A stretch of 64,000 nucleotides of DNA from Sutcliffiella horikoshii (GTDB lineage Bacteria; Bacillota; Bacilli; Bacillales; Bacillaceae_I). The stretch covers positions 62,001 to 126,000 of the forward strand of contig NZ_VTEV01000007.1 of assembly GCF_008180725.1 (NCBI RefSeq), given 5' to 3'. Numbering within the stretch: the first letter of the stretch is position 1; each line of letters starts with the position of its first letter. A program made the translations under genes and the position numbers. Below are positions 8,565 to 16,263 of the stretch, piece by piece. The notes under the pieces were generated by a model. That model ran no database searches. It was not told the origin of the DNA and worked only from the letters and a program-made list of their open reading frames with translations.

Positions 8565-9788
8565 ATGAGAAAGTGGAAGACAGGATTTCTGCTTGTGTGT
8601 GCACTGATGTTGGTGTTGGCTGGCTGTAGCGATAGCAATGCCGGAACGGAAACAGATTCAAGTGGTGATGGAGATCCAAAGGTAATTAAGGTAGGAGTGC
8701 TCGCTTCTTTAACTGGTGCGCTTGAAACGTATGGAAAGCAAACGGTTCAGGGATTTGAACTTGGTCTTGAATATGCAACAGAAGGAACAATGGAAGTAAA
8801 CGGGCACAAGATAGAGTTTGTAGTGGAAGACACCGAAACAAAACCGGAAGTGGCGATTCAAAAAGCTACTAAACTATTGGAAGAAGATGAGGTGGATTTC
8901 CTTGTCGGATCTTCAAGCTCTGGAGACACTTTAGCGGTACTGCCTCTTGCAGAAGAGTATGAAAAGGTGATGTTGGTGGAACCAGCAGTGGCAGATAGTA
9001 TTACGGGAGCAGATTGGAACAAATATATTTTCCGTACAGCACGAAATTCCTCTCAAGATGCAGTGGCTGGAGCAGCTGCAATTGCAGGGGATGGAGTGAA
9101 GATTGCGACATTGGCACCAGATTATTCTTTTGGTCATGATGGAGTGGCGGCATTCAAAGAAGCAGCAGTGGAACTTGGTGCTGAAATTGTTCTAGAAGAA
9201 TATGCAGATCCTGCTGCAACTGATTTTACATCCAATATCCAAAAGATTTTAGATGCAGATCCTGACTATCTCTTTGTTGTATGGGCAGGTGCGAATTCTC
9301 CTTGGAATCAGATTTCCGATATGAAAGTACAAGAAAGAGGAATCAAGATTTCTACAGGTGCTCCTGATATTGCGGCATTACACACGATGGAACAGTTGAT
9401 TGGAATGGAAGGGTTCTCTGTTTACTACCATACCCTGCCTGATAATCCAGTCAATGATTGGTTGGTGGAAAAACATAAAGAAAAGTTCAACGGAGAAGTT
9501 CCGGACCTGTTTACTCCAGGCGGAATGACGGCTGCCATCGCTATCGTGGAAGCACTAAAGAAAACAGAAGGAGATACAGATTCAGATTTAATTATAGAAA
9601 CATTGGAAGGAATGAGCTTTGATACACCAAAAGGCCAAATGACGTTCCGACCTGAGGATCATCAAGCGATGCAAACTTTATATGCTGTGCGTCTGGAGAA
9701 GGTGGATGGATTCGACTATCCAGTACCTGTGTTAATGAGGGAGCTATCTCCGGAGGAAACAGCTCCTCCAATCCGTAACAATCAATAA
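8565..9788 (+). CDS. Liv-type ABC transporter substrate-binding lipoprotein
   Basis: 407 residues, with lipobox LAGC (Cys at residue 21). The mature protein begins KVIKVGVLASLTGALETYGKQTVQGFELGLEYA, the typical opening of Peripla_BP_6/leucine-binding proteins, and keeps the two-lobe pattern (SSSSGDTLAVLPLAEEYEKVMLVEPA; GGMTAAIAIVEALKKT). This family captures branched-chain amino acids but also amides, urea, aromatic acids and other carboxylates. The neighbouring KAS-like, hydrolase and SDR genes make an acyl or aromatic acid as likely as an amino acid (inference). Ribosome site AAGGGGGAAGG. A strong intercistronic hairpin separates it from the ATPase genes. Confidence 0.9.
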   Translation: MRKWKTGFLLVCALMLVLAGCSDSNAGTETDSSGDGDPKVIKVGVLASLTGALETYGKQTVQGFELGLEYATEGTMEVNGHKIEFVVEDTETKPEVAIQKATKLLEEDEVDFLVGSSSSGDTLAVLPLAEEYEKVMLVEPAVADSITGADWNKYIFRTARNSSQDAVAGAAAIAGDGVKIATLAPDYSFGHDGVAAFKEAAVELGAEIVLEEYADPAATDFTSNIQKILDADPDYLFVVWAGANSPWNQISDMKVQERGIKISTGAPDIAALHTMEQLIGMEGFSVYYHTLPDNPVNDWLVEKHKEKFNGEVPDLFTPGGMTAAIAIVEALKKTEGDTDSDLIIETLEGMSFDTPKGQMTFRPEDHQAMQTLYAVRLEKVDGFDYPVPVLMRELSPEETAPPIRNNQ

Positions 9789-9796
9789 GTAGAGGT

Positions 9797-9825
9797 GGAA
9801 CTTTGGAGCAATGCTCTAAAGTTCC
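9797..9825 (+). promoter_or_regulatory. Intercistronic hairpin after the binding-protein gene
   Basis: 13-bp arms (9797-9809 and 9813-9825, one G-T pair) around a 3-base loop, with no T tract. Such hairpins usually raise the stability of the binding-protein mRNA or partly terminate transcription, giving excess binding protein over the membrane subunits. Confidence 0.7.
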
Positions 9826-9864
9826 TTCGTGTTATTAGATATTTAATAAAAGGAGGTACACACA

Positions 9865-10632
9865 TTGAATCCCATTTTGCAGACTAAGGATTTAACCATT
9901 GCTTTTGGTGGGCATGTGGCAGTGGATCAAGTGAATTTTACTGTAGAGCCTTTCCACTTCAAATCCATCATTGGGCCAAATGGAGCAGGGAAGACTACAT
10001 TTTTCAACCTCTTAAGCGGACAGTTGAAGCCTACAAAAGGAGAGGTGATATGGAAAGGGGAGGACATAACAAAACTTTCCTCCATGAGACGGACTAGGAA
10101 AGGTATCGGGAGGTCGTTTCAGATTACTAATGTGTTTCCAAATCTAACAGTCTTGGAAAATGTTCGGCTGGCAGTGCAGTCTCAACGCGGAGTTAGGTAT
10201 AACATGCTTTCCCATTTCCAACATTTCAAGGAGTTTGAAGAAAGGTCATTGGATTTATTGAAGACGGTCCTCCTGGATGATAAAGCTTCATCACTTGCAA
10301 AAAACCTGGCACATGGAGAAAAGAGAAAACTTGAGATTGCCATGCTTTTAGCCCTTGAAACAGAACTGCTTCTTTTGGATGAACCAACGGCAGGTATGTC
10401 GATTGAAGAAGTACCGGCAATACTTGAGGTTATTAAACTAATAAAAGCCAAGGGAGACCGGACCATCATACTAATTGAACATAAAATGGACATGATATTA
10501 GACTTGTCTGATTCTGTTACGGTACTTTTCAATGGGAAATTGTTAGCGGACGGTACACCGCAAGAAATCATGAATAATGAAACAGTCCAGTCTGCGTATT
10601 TGGGAGGATTGTATGATGACAACGCTTCTTAA
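9865..10632 (+). CDS. ABC transporter ATPase, LivG type
   Basis: 255 residues. Walker A is GPNGAGKTT (about 37-45), the signature LAHGEKRKLEIAMLLA is a variant of LSGGQ seen in LivG proteins, Walker B is LLLLDEPTAGMS, and the H-loop is IEHKMD. It is one of two ATPases powering the importer formed with the LivH- and LivM-type permeases downstream. The start is TTG at 9865, seven to nine bases after a perfect AGGAGG (9851-9856). Its 3' end overlaps the start of the next ATPase by about 20 bases. Confidence 0.92.
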   Translation: MNPILQTKDLTIAFGGHVAVDQVNFTVEPFHFKSIIGPNGAGKTTFFNLLSGQLKPTKGEVIWKGEDITKLSSMRRTRKGIGRSFQITNVFPNLTVLENVRLAVQSQRGVRYNMLSHFQHFKEFEERSLDLLKTVLLDDKASSLAKNLAHGEKRKLEIAMLLALETELLLLDEPTAGMSIEEVPAILEVIKLIKAKGDRTIILIEHKMDMILDLSDSVTVLFNGKLLADGTPQEIMNNETVQSAYLGGLYDDNAS

Positions 10633-11323
10633 AGTGGAAAAGATTCAAACATATATTGAACAGTTTCATATTTTACAAGGTGTTGATTTTGAAGCGAAAC
10701 AAGGAGAAGTTACCGTATTGCTAGGGAGAAACGGGGCAGGGAAAACAACAACTCTCAGAAGTGTGATGGGACTTAATCCTCCTCAACAGGGTTCTATTGT
10801 GTTTGATGGACAGGATATAACTGGAATGGCAACGTATGATATTGCGAATATAGGAATTGGCTATGTTCCAGAAGATCAAGGGGTGTTCGGAGAATTAACA
10901 GTGGAAGAGAATATGAAGGTTGCCATGAAAAAAACAGATGAAGAAACGCTTGCGAAATTAGATTGGGTTTTAGACTTGTTTCCCGATTTAAAGACCTATT
11001 GGAAAAAACGTGGAGGGAATTTAAGTGGCGGTCAAAAGCAGATGCTGGCGATTTCCCGAGCTTATATTAATAACAGCAGGCTTCTATTAATTGATGAGCC
11101 AAGTAAGGGATTAGCTCCAATTATGGTGGAAAAGGTGATGGACTCCATCCAGCAGATGAAAAAAGAAACGAGCATTATTCTAGTAGAGCAGAATTTCTAT
11201 ATGGCAAGTACAATTGGGGATTGCTTCTATATATTGGACGACGGAAAGACCGTTCACCATGGTCACATGCAGGAGCTGAAGGAAGATGAGGAGCTCAGAA
11301 GGCAATATCTTGGGATTGCATAA
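10613..11323 (+). CDS. ABC transporter ATPase, LivF type
   Basis: 236 residues from the ATG at 10613, chosen because GGGAGGATT lies just upstream and LivF proteins begin close to LLKVEKI; an upstream in-frame ATG at 10577 has no ribosome site and would add 12 foreign residues. Walker A is GRNGAGKTT, signature LSGGQKQMLAISRA, Walker B LLLIDEPSKGLAP, H-loop VEQNF. It overlaps livG by 20 bases and is followed after 14 bases by the first permease, so translation is coupled across the operon. Confidence 0.92.
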   Translation: MMTTLLKVEKIQTYIEQFHILQGVDFEAKQGEVTVLLGRNGAGKTTTLRSVMGLNPPQQGSIVFDGQDITGMATYDIANIGIGYVPEDQGVFGELTVEENMKVAMKKTDEETLAKLDWVLDLFPDLKTYWKKRGGNLSGGQKQMLAISRAYINNSRLLLIDEPSKGLAPIMVEKVMDSIQQMKKETSIILVEQNFYMASTIGDCFYILDDGKTVHHGHMQELKEDEELRRQYLGIA

Positions 11324-11337
11324 AGGAGGGGCATATA

Positions 11338-12198
11338 GTGGATGTATTTGTGAATCTGACAGTAAACGGATTAGCAACAGGAATGTTAATTTTCTTACTT
11401 GCTGCTGGTCTGACCTTGATATTTGGTTTAATGGATGTCCTTAACTTTGCCCATGGGGGGCTATTTGCATGGGGCGCCTTCTCAGGGATCTGGGTGTATT
11501 CGGCAACAGGCAGCTTCATGATAGGAATTGTTGCTGCAATCGGTACTGGGCTTATATTGGGGCTGGCGCTTGAACGATATATCATCCAGCCTGTTTATGG
11601 AAATCATGTTCAACAGATTCTGATTACGTTAGGAGTCATGCTAGTTTTAAGCGAAATGATTAAAGTGGTATTCGGTCCGAACCAGCTTAGCGCAAGAACT
11701 CCATCATATTTGAGTGGGAGCTGGGAGTTTGGGGATATCATCATCATCAAATACCGTTTGTTTATCATTATTATAGGTACGCTTGTTTTCGCTGCAATCT
11801 TCTATATTTTAAGAAACACAAAGATAGGCCTAATCGTACGAGCGGGTGTTATCAACAAAGAGATGGTGCAGGCATTGGGCATCAACATAAAACGGGTGTT
11901 TATGCTAGTGTTTATGGCTGGGGCTGCAATGGCGGCACTTGGTGGCATGCTGCTTGGGCCTTATTCCGGTGTTATTTATGCAGAGATGGGGCTGGAGTTT
12001 GGGATCTTGGCATTCATTGTCGTGGTAATTGGGGGGATGGGAAGTATTACAGGTTCTGTGCTTGCAGCTATTTTGGTCGGTTTGAGTGGTTCCTTTATGG
12101 CCTATTTCGTCCCGGATTTAGCATTGGCAGTGAACATGATGCTGATGACCATTGTATTGATATTCCGTCCACAAGGATTATTCGGGGTAAAGGGGTGA
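11338..12198 (+). CDS. ABC transporter permease, LivH type
   Basis: 286 residues, hydrophobic, about eight membrane segments. It starts VNGLATGMLIFLLAAGLTLIFGLMDVLNFAHGGLFAWGAF, the characteristic LivH opening, and ends with LMTIVLIFRPQGLFGVKG, the conserved C-terminal RPxGLFG motif. The start is GTG at 11338 behind AAAGGAGGG. It forms the transmembrane channel with the LivM-type protein encoded 4 bases further on. Confidence 0.92.
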   Translation: MDVFVNLTVNGLATGMLIFLLAAGLTLIFGLMDVLNFAHGGLFAWGAFSGIWVYSATGSFMIGIVAAIGTGLILGLALERYIIQPVYGNHVQQILITLGVMLVLSEMIKVVFGPNQLSARTPSYLSGSWEFGDIIIIKYRLFIIIIGTLVFAAIFYILRNTKIGLIVRAGVINKEMVQALGINIKRVFMLVFMAGAAMAALGGMLLGPYSGVIYAEMGLEFGILAFIVVVIGGMGSITGSVLAAILVGLSGSFMAYFVPDLALAVNMMLMTIVLIFRPQGLFGVKG

Positions 12199-12202
12199 GA
12201 GG

Positions 12203-13201
12203 ATGAACAGATATATTACCATACCAAATTCCGTCTATATCATCATATTTTTGATGCTTCTTGCACTTCCGTTTGTTACAGATTCTCGTACTCTATTAAT
12301 CATGTTTACTCAAATCTTCCTTTTTGCCATCTTTGCAATGAGTTATGATATCTTGCTTGGTTATACGGGAATTGTTTCGTTTGGTCATGCCATGTTTTTT
12401 GGAATAGGAGCCTATTCAACGGGTATCATGTTGAAAGAATATGACAGTACCATACCTATGCTTATATTAGCGATTCTCGTCGGTGCCGTTATAGCAGGCA
12501 TTGTAAGTTATATTGTCGGGATGCTTTCCCTCCGATTGAAAAGTCACTTCTATGCTATGTTAACCCTCGCCTTCTCCGGACTGTTCTTGGTATTGGCGGA
12601 AAAGTGGCGAACACTTACACAGGGGAATGATGGCTTTACCTTCAGTATCCCCGATCCTTTGCGTGATAGATTAAATTTATATCTGTTGTCTTTAATCATG
12701 ATGGTCCTAATCTTTCTTTTACTAAAGAGATTTACACATTCTCCTCTAGGTCGAGTTCTGCAGGCAATAAGAGAGAATGAGGATCGAACCGAATCACTTG
12801 GTTACCATGTGCTGCATTATAAAGTCATAGCAAGTGTGGTAGCTGGTGTGTTTGCTAGCTTTGCCGGAAGTCTCTATGTATTGACACTCAGGTTCGTCAA
12901 TACGTCTGTTTTTGCAGTAGATGTCACGTTGGATGCCCTACTGATGACCATCATTGGAGGTGTCGGTACTTTAATAGGCGCGATTATTGGAGCAGGGTTG
13001 ATAGAGTTTGCCCACCATTGGTTAACAGATCTTGCAAAAGTTCATTGGATTTTTGAACGATGGATTATTTTCTTCGGAATCCTTTATATCGTAGTGGTGA
13101 TGTTTTTCCCTCAAGGTATCGTAGGGACCGTCAGATTATGGTGGTCTAGAAGAAAAGGAGTACAACTTAAAGTAAGAAAAGAGAAAAACATTTCAGGTTA
13201 A
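12203..13201 (+). CDS. ABC transporter permease, LivM type
   Basis: 332 residues with about ten membrane segments. Family marks are AMSYDILLGYTGIVSFGHAMFFGIGAYSTG near residue 48 and the cytoplasmic loop RVLQAIRENEDRTESLGYHV (coupling helix EAA-like region). It pairs with the LivH-type permease. The ribosome site GAGAGG precedes ATG. Its stop codon touches the next small gene, consistent with one transcript from the binding protein through to the SDR gene. Confidence 0.92.
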   Translation: MNRYITIPNSVYIIIFLMLLALPFVTDSRTLLIMFTQIFLFAIFAMSYDILLGYTGIVSFGHAMFFGIGAYSTGIMLKEYDSTIPMLILAILVGAVIAGIVSYIVGMLSLRLKSHFYAMLTLAFSGLFLVLAEKWRTLTQGNDGFTFSIPDPLRDRLNLYLLSLIMMVLIFLLLKRFTHSPLGRVLQAIRENEDRTESLGYHVLHYKVIASVVAGVFASFAGSLYVLTLRFVNTSVFAVDVTLDALLMTIIGGVGTLIGAIIGAGLIEFAHHWLTDLAKVHWIFERWIIFFGILYIVVVMFFPQGIVGTVRLWWSRRKGVQLKVRKEKNISG

Positions 13202-13215
13202 TGGGAGGGGAATGG

Positions 13216-13392
13216 ATGAGCAGTCAGCCACAAGTTGCATCTTTTGTAGTAAGGTGTGCCGGTTTTTCGGATGCAGGGCAGCAGTCACCAATATGGAGAA
13301 TTACAGTCAGCCACGTGCAAGGGGAAGAGGAAATAACGGTTACTTGCTTTGAAGAAGTCTGTAAATTTATGAAAGAAAAACTTAGTGGGTGA
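13216..13392 (+). CDS. Small conserved-looking protein between livM and the KAS-like gene, function unknown
   Basis: 58 residues from ATG at 13216, which follows GGGAGGGG; a frame-compatible ATG at 13201 lacks its own ribosome site. The protein is soluble, with alternating beta-like sequence (ASFVVRCAGF, WRITVSHVQ, EITVTCFEEVCKFMKEKL) and two cysteines. I recognise no family. Its place inside the operon, good ribosome site and 4-base gap to the next start suggest a real partner protein of the pathway and not a chance frame. Confidence 0.6.
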   Translation: MSSQPQVASFVVRCAGFSDAGQQSPIWRITVSHVQGEEEITVTCFEEVCKFMKEKLSG

Positions 13393-13396
13393 GGTT

Positions 13397-14428
13397 ATGA
13401 CACAGATTGGAATTGTGAGTGTCGGTACATTTATTCCAGAAAATTTCATGACGAGCAAGGAAATTGCAAAGAAATCTGGAATACCTATAGAGGTGGTGGA
13501 AGAAAAACTGGGTATTCGGTCGAAACCAGTCGCTGGTCATGAGGATCATACGTGTGAAATGGGGATTAAAGCTGCACGAATTGCCATGGAAAAGGGGAAT
13601 ATTGCTCCAGAGGATATAGACCTGATTCTCTATATTGGGGAAGAGCATAAAGAATATCCACTATGGACGGCAGCCTTATACATGCAGAAACAGCTTGGAG
13701 CGGTAAATGCGATAGGCTTTGATATGGGATTGCGATGCGGAACCACCATCATGGGATTGAAAATTGCAAAAGATATGATGATAGCAGATGAATCTATTCA
13801 GACAGTTCTGCTTGCAGGTGGATACCGTAACGAAGATTTCATTGATTACACCAATCCAAGGACCAGATTCATGTATAACCTTGCAGCGGGTGGAGGAGCC
13901 ATGGTGCTAAGAAAGAATCATGGTGAAAATTCTTTGTTGGCTTCTCATCTTATAACGGATGGTTCTTTTTCCGAGGACGTGGTGGTAGTTGCGGGCGGAA
14001 CGAAACATCCCATTTCTCCGGAAGCATTGGAAAAAGGTCTGAATAAGCTGGATGTGCTTGATCCGGTAGGAATGAAAGCAAGATTAGAACAGAAATCCAT
14101 GAAGAATTTCTTGGAAGTGATTCGAAAGTCTTTATTCAAAAGCGGTCTAACGGAAGAAGAGTTGGATTATCTCGGTATTCTTCATATGAAAAAATCTGCC
14201 CACCATTATGTTTTAAAGGAACTAGGTTTGTCCGAACAACAATCTATTTATCTAGAAAACTACGGGCACGTCGGTCAAATCGATCAAATTCTTTCCTTGG
14301 AGCTTGCTTTACAGCAAGGCCGAATCAATGAGGGAGACAATGTAGTGCTGGTGAGTGCGGGGATTGGCTATGCTTGGGGTGCAACGACTATTCATTGGGG
14401 AAAGTCAAATAGGGAGGTTAAAAAATGA
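13397..14428 (+). CDS. KAS III-like thiolase-fold enzyme with altered catalytic triad
   Basis: 343 residues from ATG at 13397; a GTG at 13385 would overlap the upstream gene. The fold is that of beta-ketoacyl-ACP synthase III: IGIVSVGTFIPE at the N-terminus, the nucleophile Cys114 in DMGLRCGTTIMG, and His263 in LGILHMKKSAHH at the position of the FabH HQAN histidine. Where FabH has the GNTS asparagine, this protein has His291 in ENYGHVGQIDQ. Family members make carbon-carbon bonds or transfer acyl groups from acyl-CoA or acyl-ACP thioesters. The neighbouring transporter, hydrolase and SDR suggest a role in a dedicated acyl pathway, not housekeeping fatty acid initiation. The reaction is not predictable. 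Confidence 0.85.
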   Translation: MTQIGIVSVGTFIPENFMTSKEIAKKSGIPIEVVEEKLGIRSKPVAGHEDHTCEMGIKAARIAMEKGNIAPEDIDLILYIGEEHKEYPLWTAALYMQKQLGAVNAIGFDMGLRCGTTIMGLKIAKDMMIADESIQTVLLAGGYRNEDFIDYTNPRTRFMYNLAAGGGAMVLRKNHGENSLLASHLITDGSFSEDVVVVAGGTKHPISPEALEKGLNKLDVLDPVGMKARLEQKSMKNFLEVIRKSLFKSGLTEEELDYLGILHMKKSAHHYVLKELGLSEQQSIYLENYGHVGQIDQILSLELALQQGRINEGDNVVLVSAGIGYAWGATTIHWGKSNREVKK

Positions 14429-15333
14429 TCGTTCAAAAACAAGTTAAACTGCCAAACGGGGAGACATATGGATATAGAGAACGAGCTGGTAACGGTGAAA
14501 CCATCCTGCTCATACATGGTAATATGACTTCATCTAAGCATTGGGATTTGCTAATGGAGAACATAGATGATTCTTTTCATCTTGTAGCGGTTGATATGAG
14601 GGGGTTCGGTGATTCATCATATCACGAAAAAATCTATTCTATTAAAGACCTAGCAGATGACATAAAACTATTTGTGAACGAATTGAATCTAACCGACTTT
14701 ACAATACTTGGTTGGTCCACAGGCGGAGCAGTGGCCATGCAATTTGTAGCTGATAACTCTAACTTTGCAAAAAAACTCATTTTACTTGCTTCAGCATCTA
14801 CAAGAGGATATCCAATGTATGAAACAGATGAAAACGGTCAACCGGATCAATCAAAAAGACTAACAACTTATGAACAGGTAATGCAGGACAAGACCAGGAC
14901 TATTACCATTTCCCATGCATATAAAAACCGTAATAAAGAAGTATTAAGAATGATATGGGATTATGCAATCTACCATGACAATCAACCGGAAGCAAATCAG
15001 TATGAGGAGTATCTGGAAGATATGCTTACACAGCGCAATTATCCAGAAATTCTGCATGCCCTTAACATGTTTAACATCAGCAATCACCATAATGGACTGA
15101 AACAAGGGACCGGGGAAGTGGAGAAAATCAACATACCGGTTCTTGTGTTGGCTGGTGAAAATGATCTTGTCATTTCAGAACAGATGTCCAGAGAAGTGGT
15201 GGATGATCTAGGAGGAGTGGCGACGTTTTTATCCCTCAAGGGATGTGGACATTCCGCACAAGTGGATGATTTATCACAATTATTGCAAGCGATTACAACT
15301 TTCGTGGCGAAACAGGAGGAACAGTATAAATGA
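14425..15333 (+). CDS. Alpha/beta hydrolase
   Basis: 302 residues. The oxyanion region is LLIHGNMTSSKHW, the nucleophile elbow GWSTGG puts Ser98 in place, the acid is Asp247 in LAGENDLVIS, and the base is His276 in GCGHSAQVD. This is a complete catalytic triad. The family hydrolyses esters, thioesters or carbon-carbon bonds of diketones in the cytoplasm. It overlaps the KAS-like gene by 4 bases (ATGA), with GGGAGG upstream, and the SDR gene by 4 bases. The context suggests action on an acyl or ketoacyl intermediate made or used by its neighbours (inference). Confidence 0.9.
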   Translation: MIVQKQVKLPNGETYGYRERAGNGETILLIHGNMTSSKHWDLLMENIDDSFHLVAVDMRGFGDSSYHEKIYSIKDLADDIKLFVNELNLTDFTILGWSTGGAVAMQFVADNSNFAKKLILLASASTRGYPMYETDENGQPDQSKRLTTYEQVMQDKTRTITISHAYKNRNKEVLRMIWDYAIYHDNQPEANQYEEYLEDMLTQRNYPEILHALNMFNISNHHNGLKQGTGEVEKINIPVLVLAGENDLVISEQMSREVVDDLGGVATFLSLKGCGHSAQVDDLSQLLQAITTFVAKQEEQYK

Positions 15334-16067
15334 GATTAGAAGGTAAAGTTGCCATCATAACCGGTGCAGCCAATGGTTTAGGTTTGGAGGCTGCACGTGT
15401 ATTTTTAAAAGAGGGGGCAAAGGTTGCTCTTGTTGATTATGATGCAGCATTAGGGGAACAAAGAACTGCAGAGCTTCAAGCAGAAGGGGATGCCGCATTC
15501 TACCAAGTGGATGTTTCAAATCAGGCCAAGGTAGTAGAGATGGTATCCATGGTTAAAGAGAGGTTCGGAAAGATTAATATTCTCATTAACAATGCAGGTA
15601 TCACAAAAGATAACATGTTGCTAAAAATGAGTGGAGAAGACTTCCAAAAAGTTATGGATGTTAATGTAAATGGCGTATTTAACTGTACGCAAGCAGTGGT
15701 GCCTCATATGCTCGAAAATGGCAAAGGGAAAATCATCAATACGTCATCTGTGAGCGGGGTTTATGGAAATGTTGGACAGACCAATTATGCGGCATCTAAA
15801 GCAGCCGTTGTGGGAATGACAAAATCATGGGCAAAGGAATTTGGCCGGAAAAATATTAATGTGAATGCTGTGGCACCTGGATTTGTGGACACTAATATGG
15901 TAGCAACCGTCCCAGAGAAAGTAATTCAGAGTTTGTTACAAGTCATTCCCCTGCAGCGACTTGGCAAGCCGAGTGATATCGCAAGTGCTTACTTGTACCT
16001 TGCTTCAGATGAGTCGGATTATGTGAATGGTACGGTTCTCCATGTAGATGGCGGAATTATGATGTAA
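15330..16067 (+). CDS. SDR-family oxidoreductase, FabG-like
   Basis: 245 residues, classical short-chain dehydrogenase. The NAD(P) motif TGAANGLG is at 11-18, NNAG at 87-90, and the catalytic Ser140, Tyr153 and Lys157 are in NTSSVSG...YAASK. The Asp in LVDYD at the end of beta2 hints at NAD(H) over NADP(H). It most likely reduces a 3-oxoacyl thioester or oxidises a 3-hydroxyacyl one. It is the last gene of the operon, overlaps the hydrolase by 4 bases, and is followed by a terminator. Confidence 0.9.
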   Translation: MRLEGKVAIITGAANGLGLEAARVFLKEGAKVALVDYDAALGEQRTAELQAEGDAAFYQVDVSNQAKVVEMVSMVKERFGKINILINNAGITKDNMLLKMSGEDFQKVMDVNVNGVFNCTQAVVPHMLENGKGKIINTSSVSGVYGNVGQTNYAASKAAVVGMTKSWAKEFGRKNINVNAVAPGFVDTNMVATVPEKVIQSLLQVIPLQRLGKPSDIASAYLYLASDESDYVNGTVLHVDGGIMM

Positions 16068-16087
16068 TAGTAAAAATTTCACTTTTA

Positions 16088-16119
16088 AACTAGGTGCTAA
16101 ATAGGCATCTAGTTTTTTT
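16088..16119 (+). terminator. Rho-independent terminator closing the Liv/KAS/SDR operon
   Basis: AACTAGGTGC (16088-16097) pairs with GCATCTAGTT (16105-16114, one G-T pair), followed by a run of T residues. Confidence 0.9.
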
Positions 16120-16263
16120 CGTATACAATTCAGAAGTTTTGACGAAAAAAGTAACAAATCACGCCAAAGCATATTCATTCTTGCCAAGACTAACAACCAC
16201 ACCTTATGATGAACACAGGATAAATAGTCAAATTTGAATAATTGAGTATAGGAGGACATCCAG

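Noticed and set aside
13201-13215. Upstream ATG for the 58-aa protein
   Set aside because: It sits directly on the livM stop without its own ribosome site, whereas 13216 follows GGGAGGGG.
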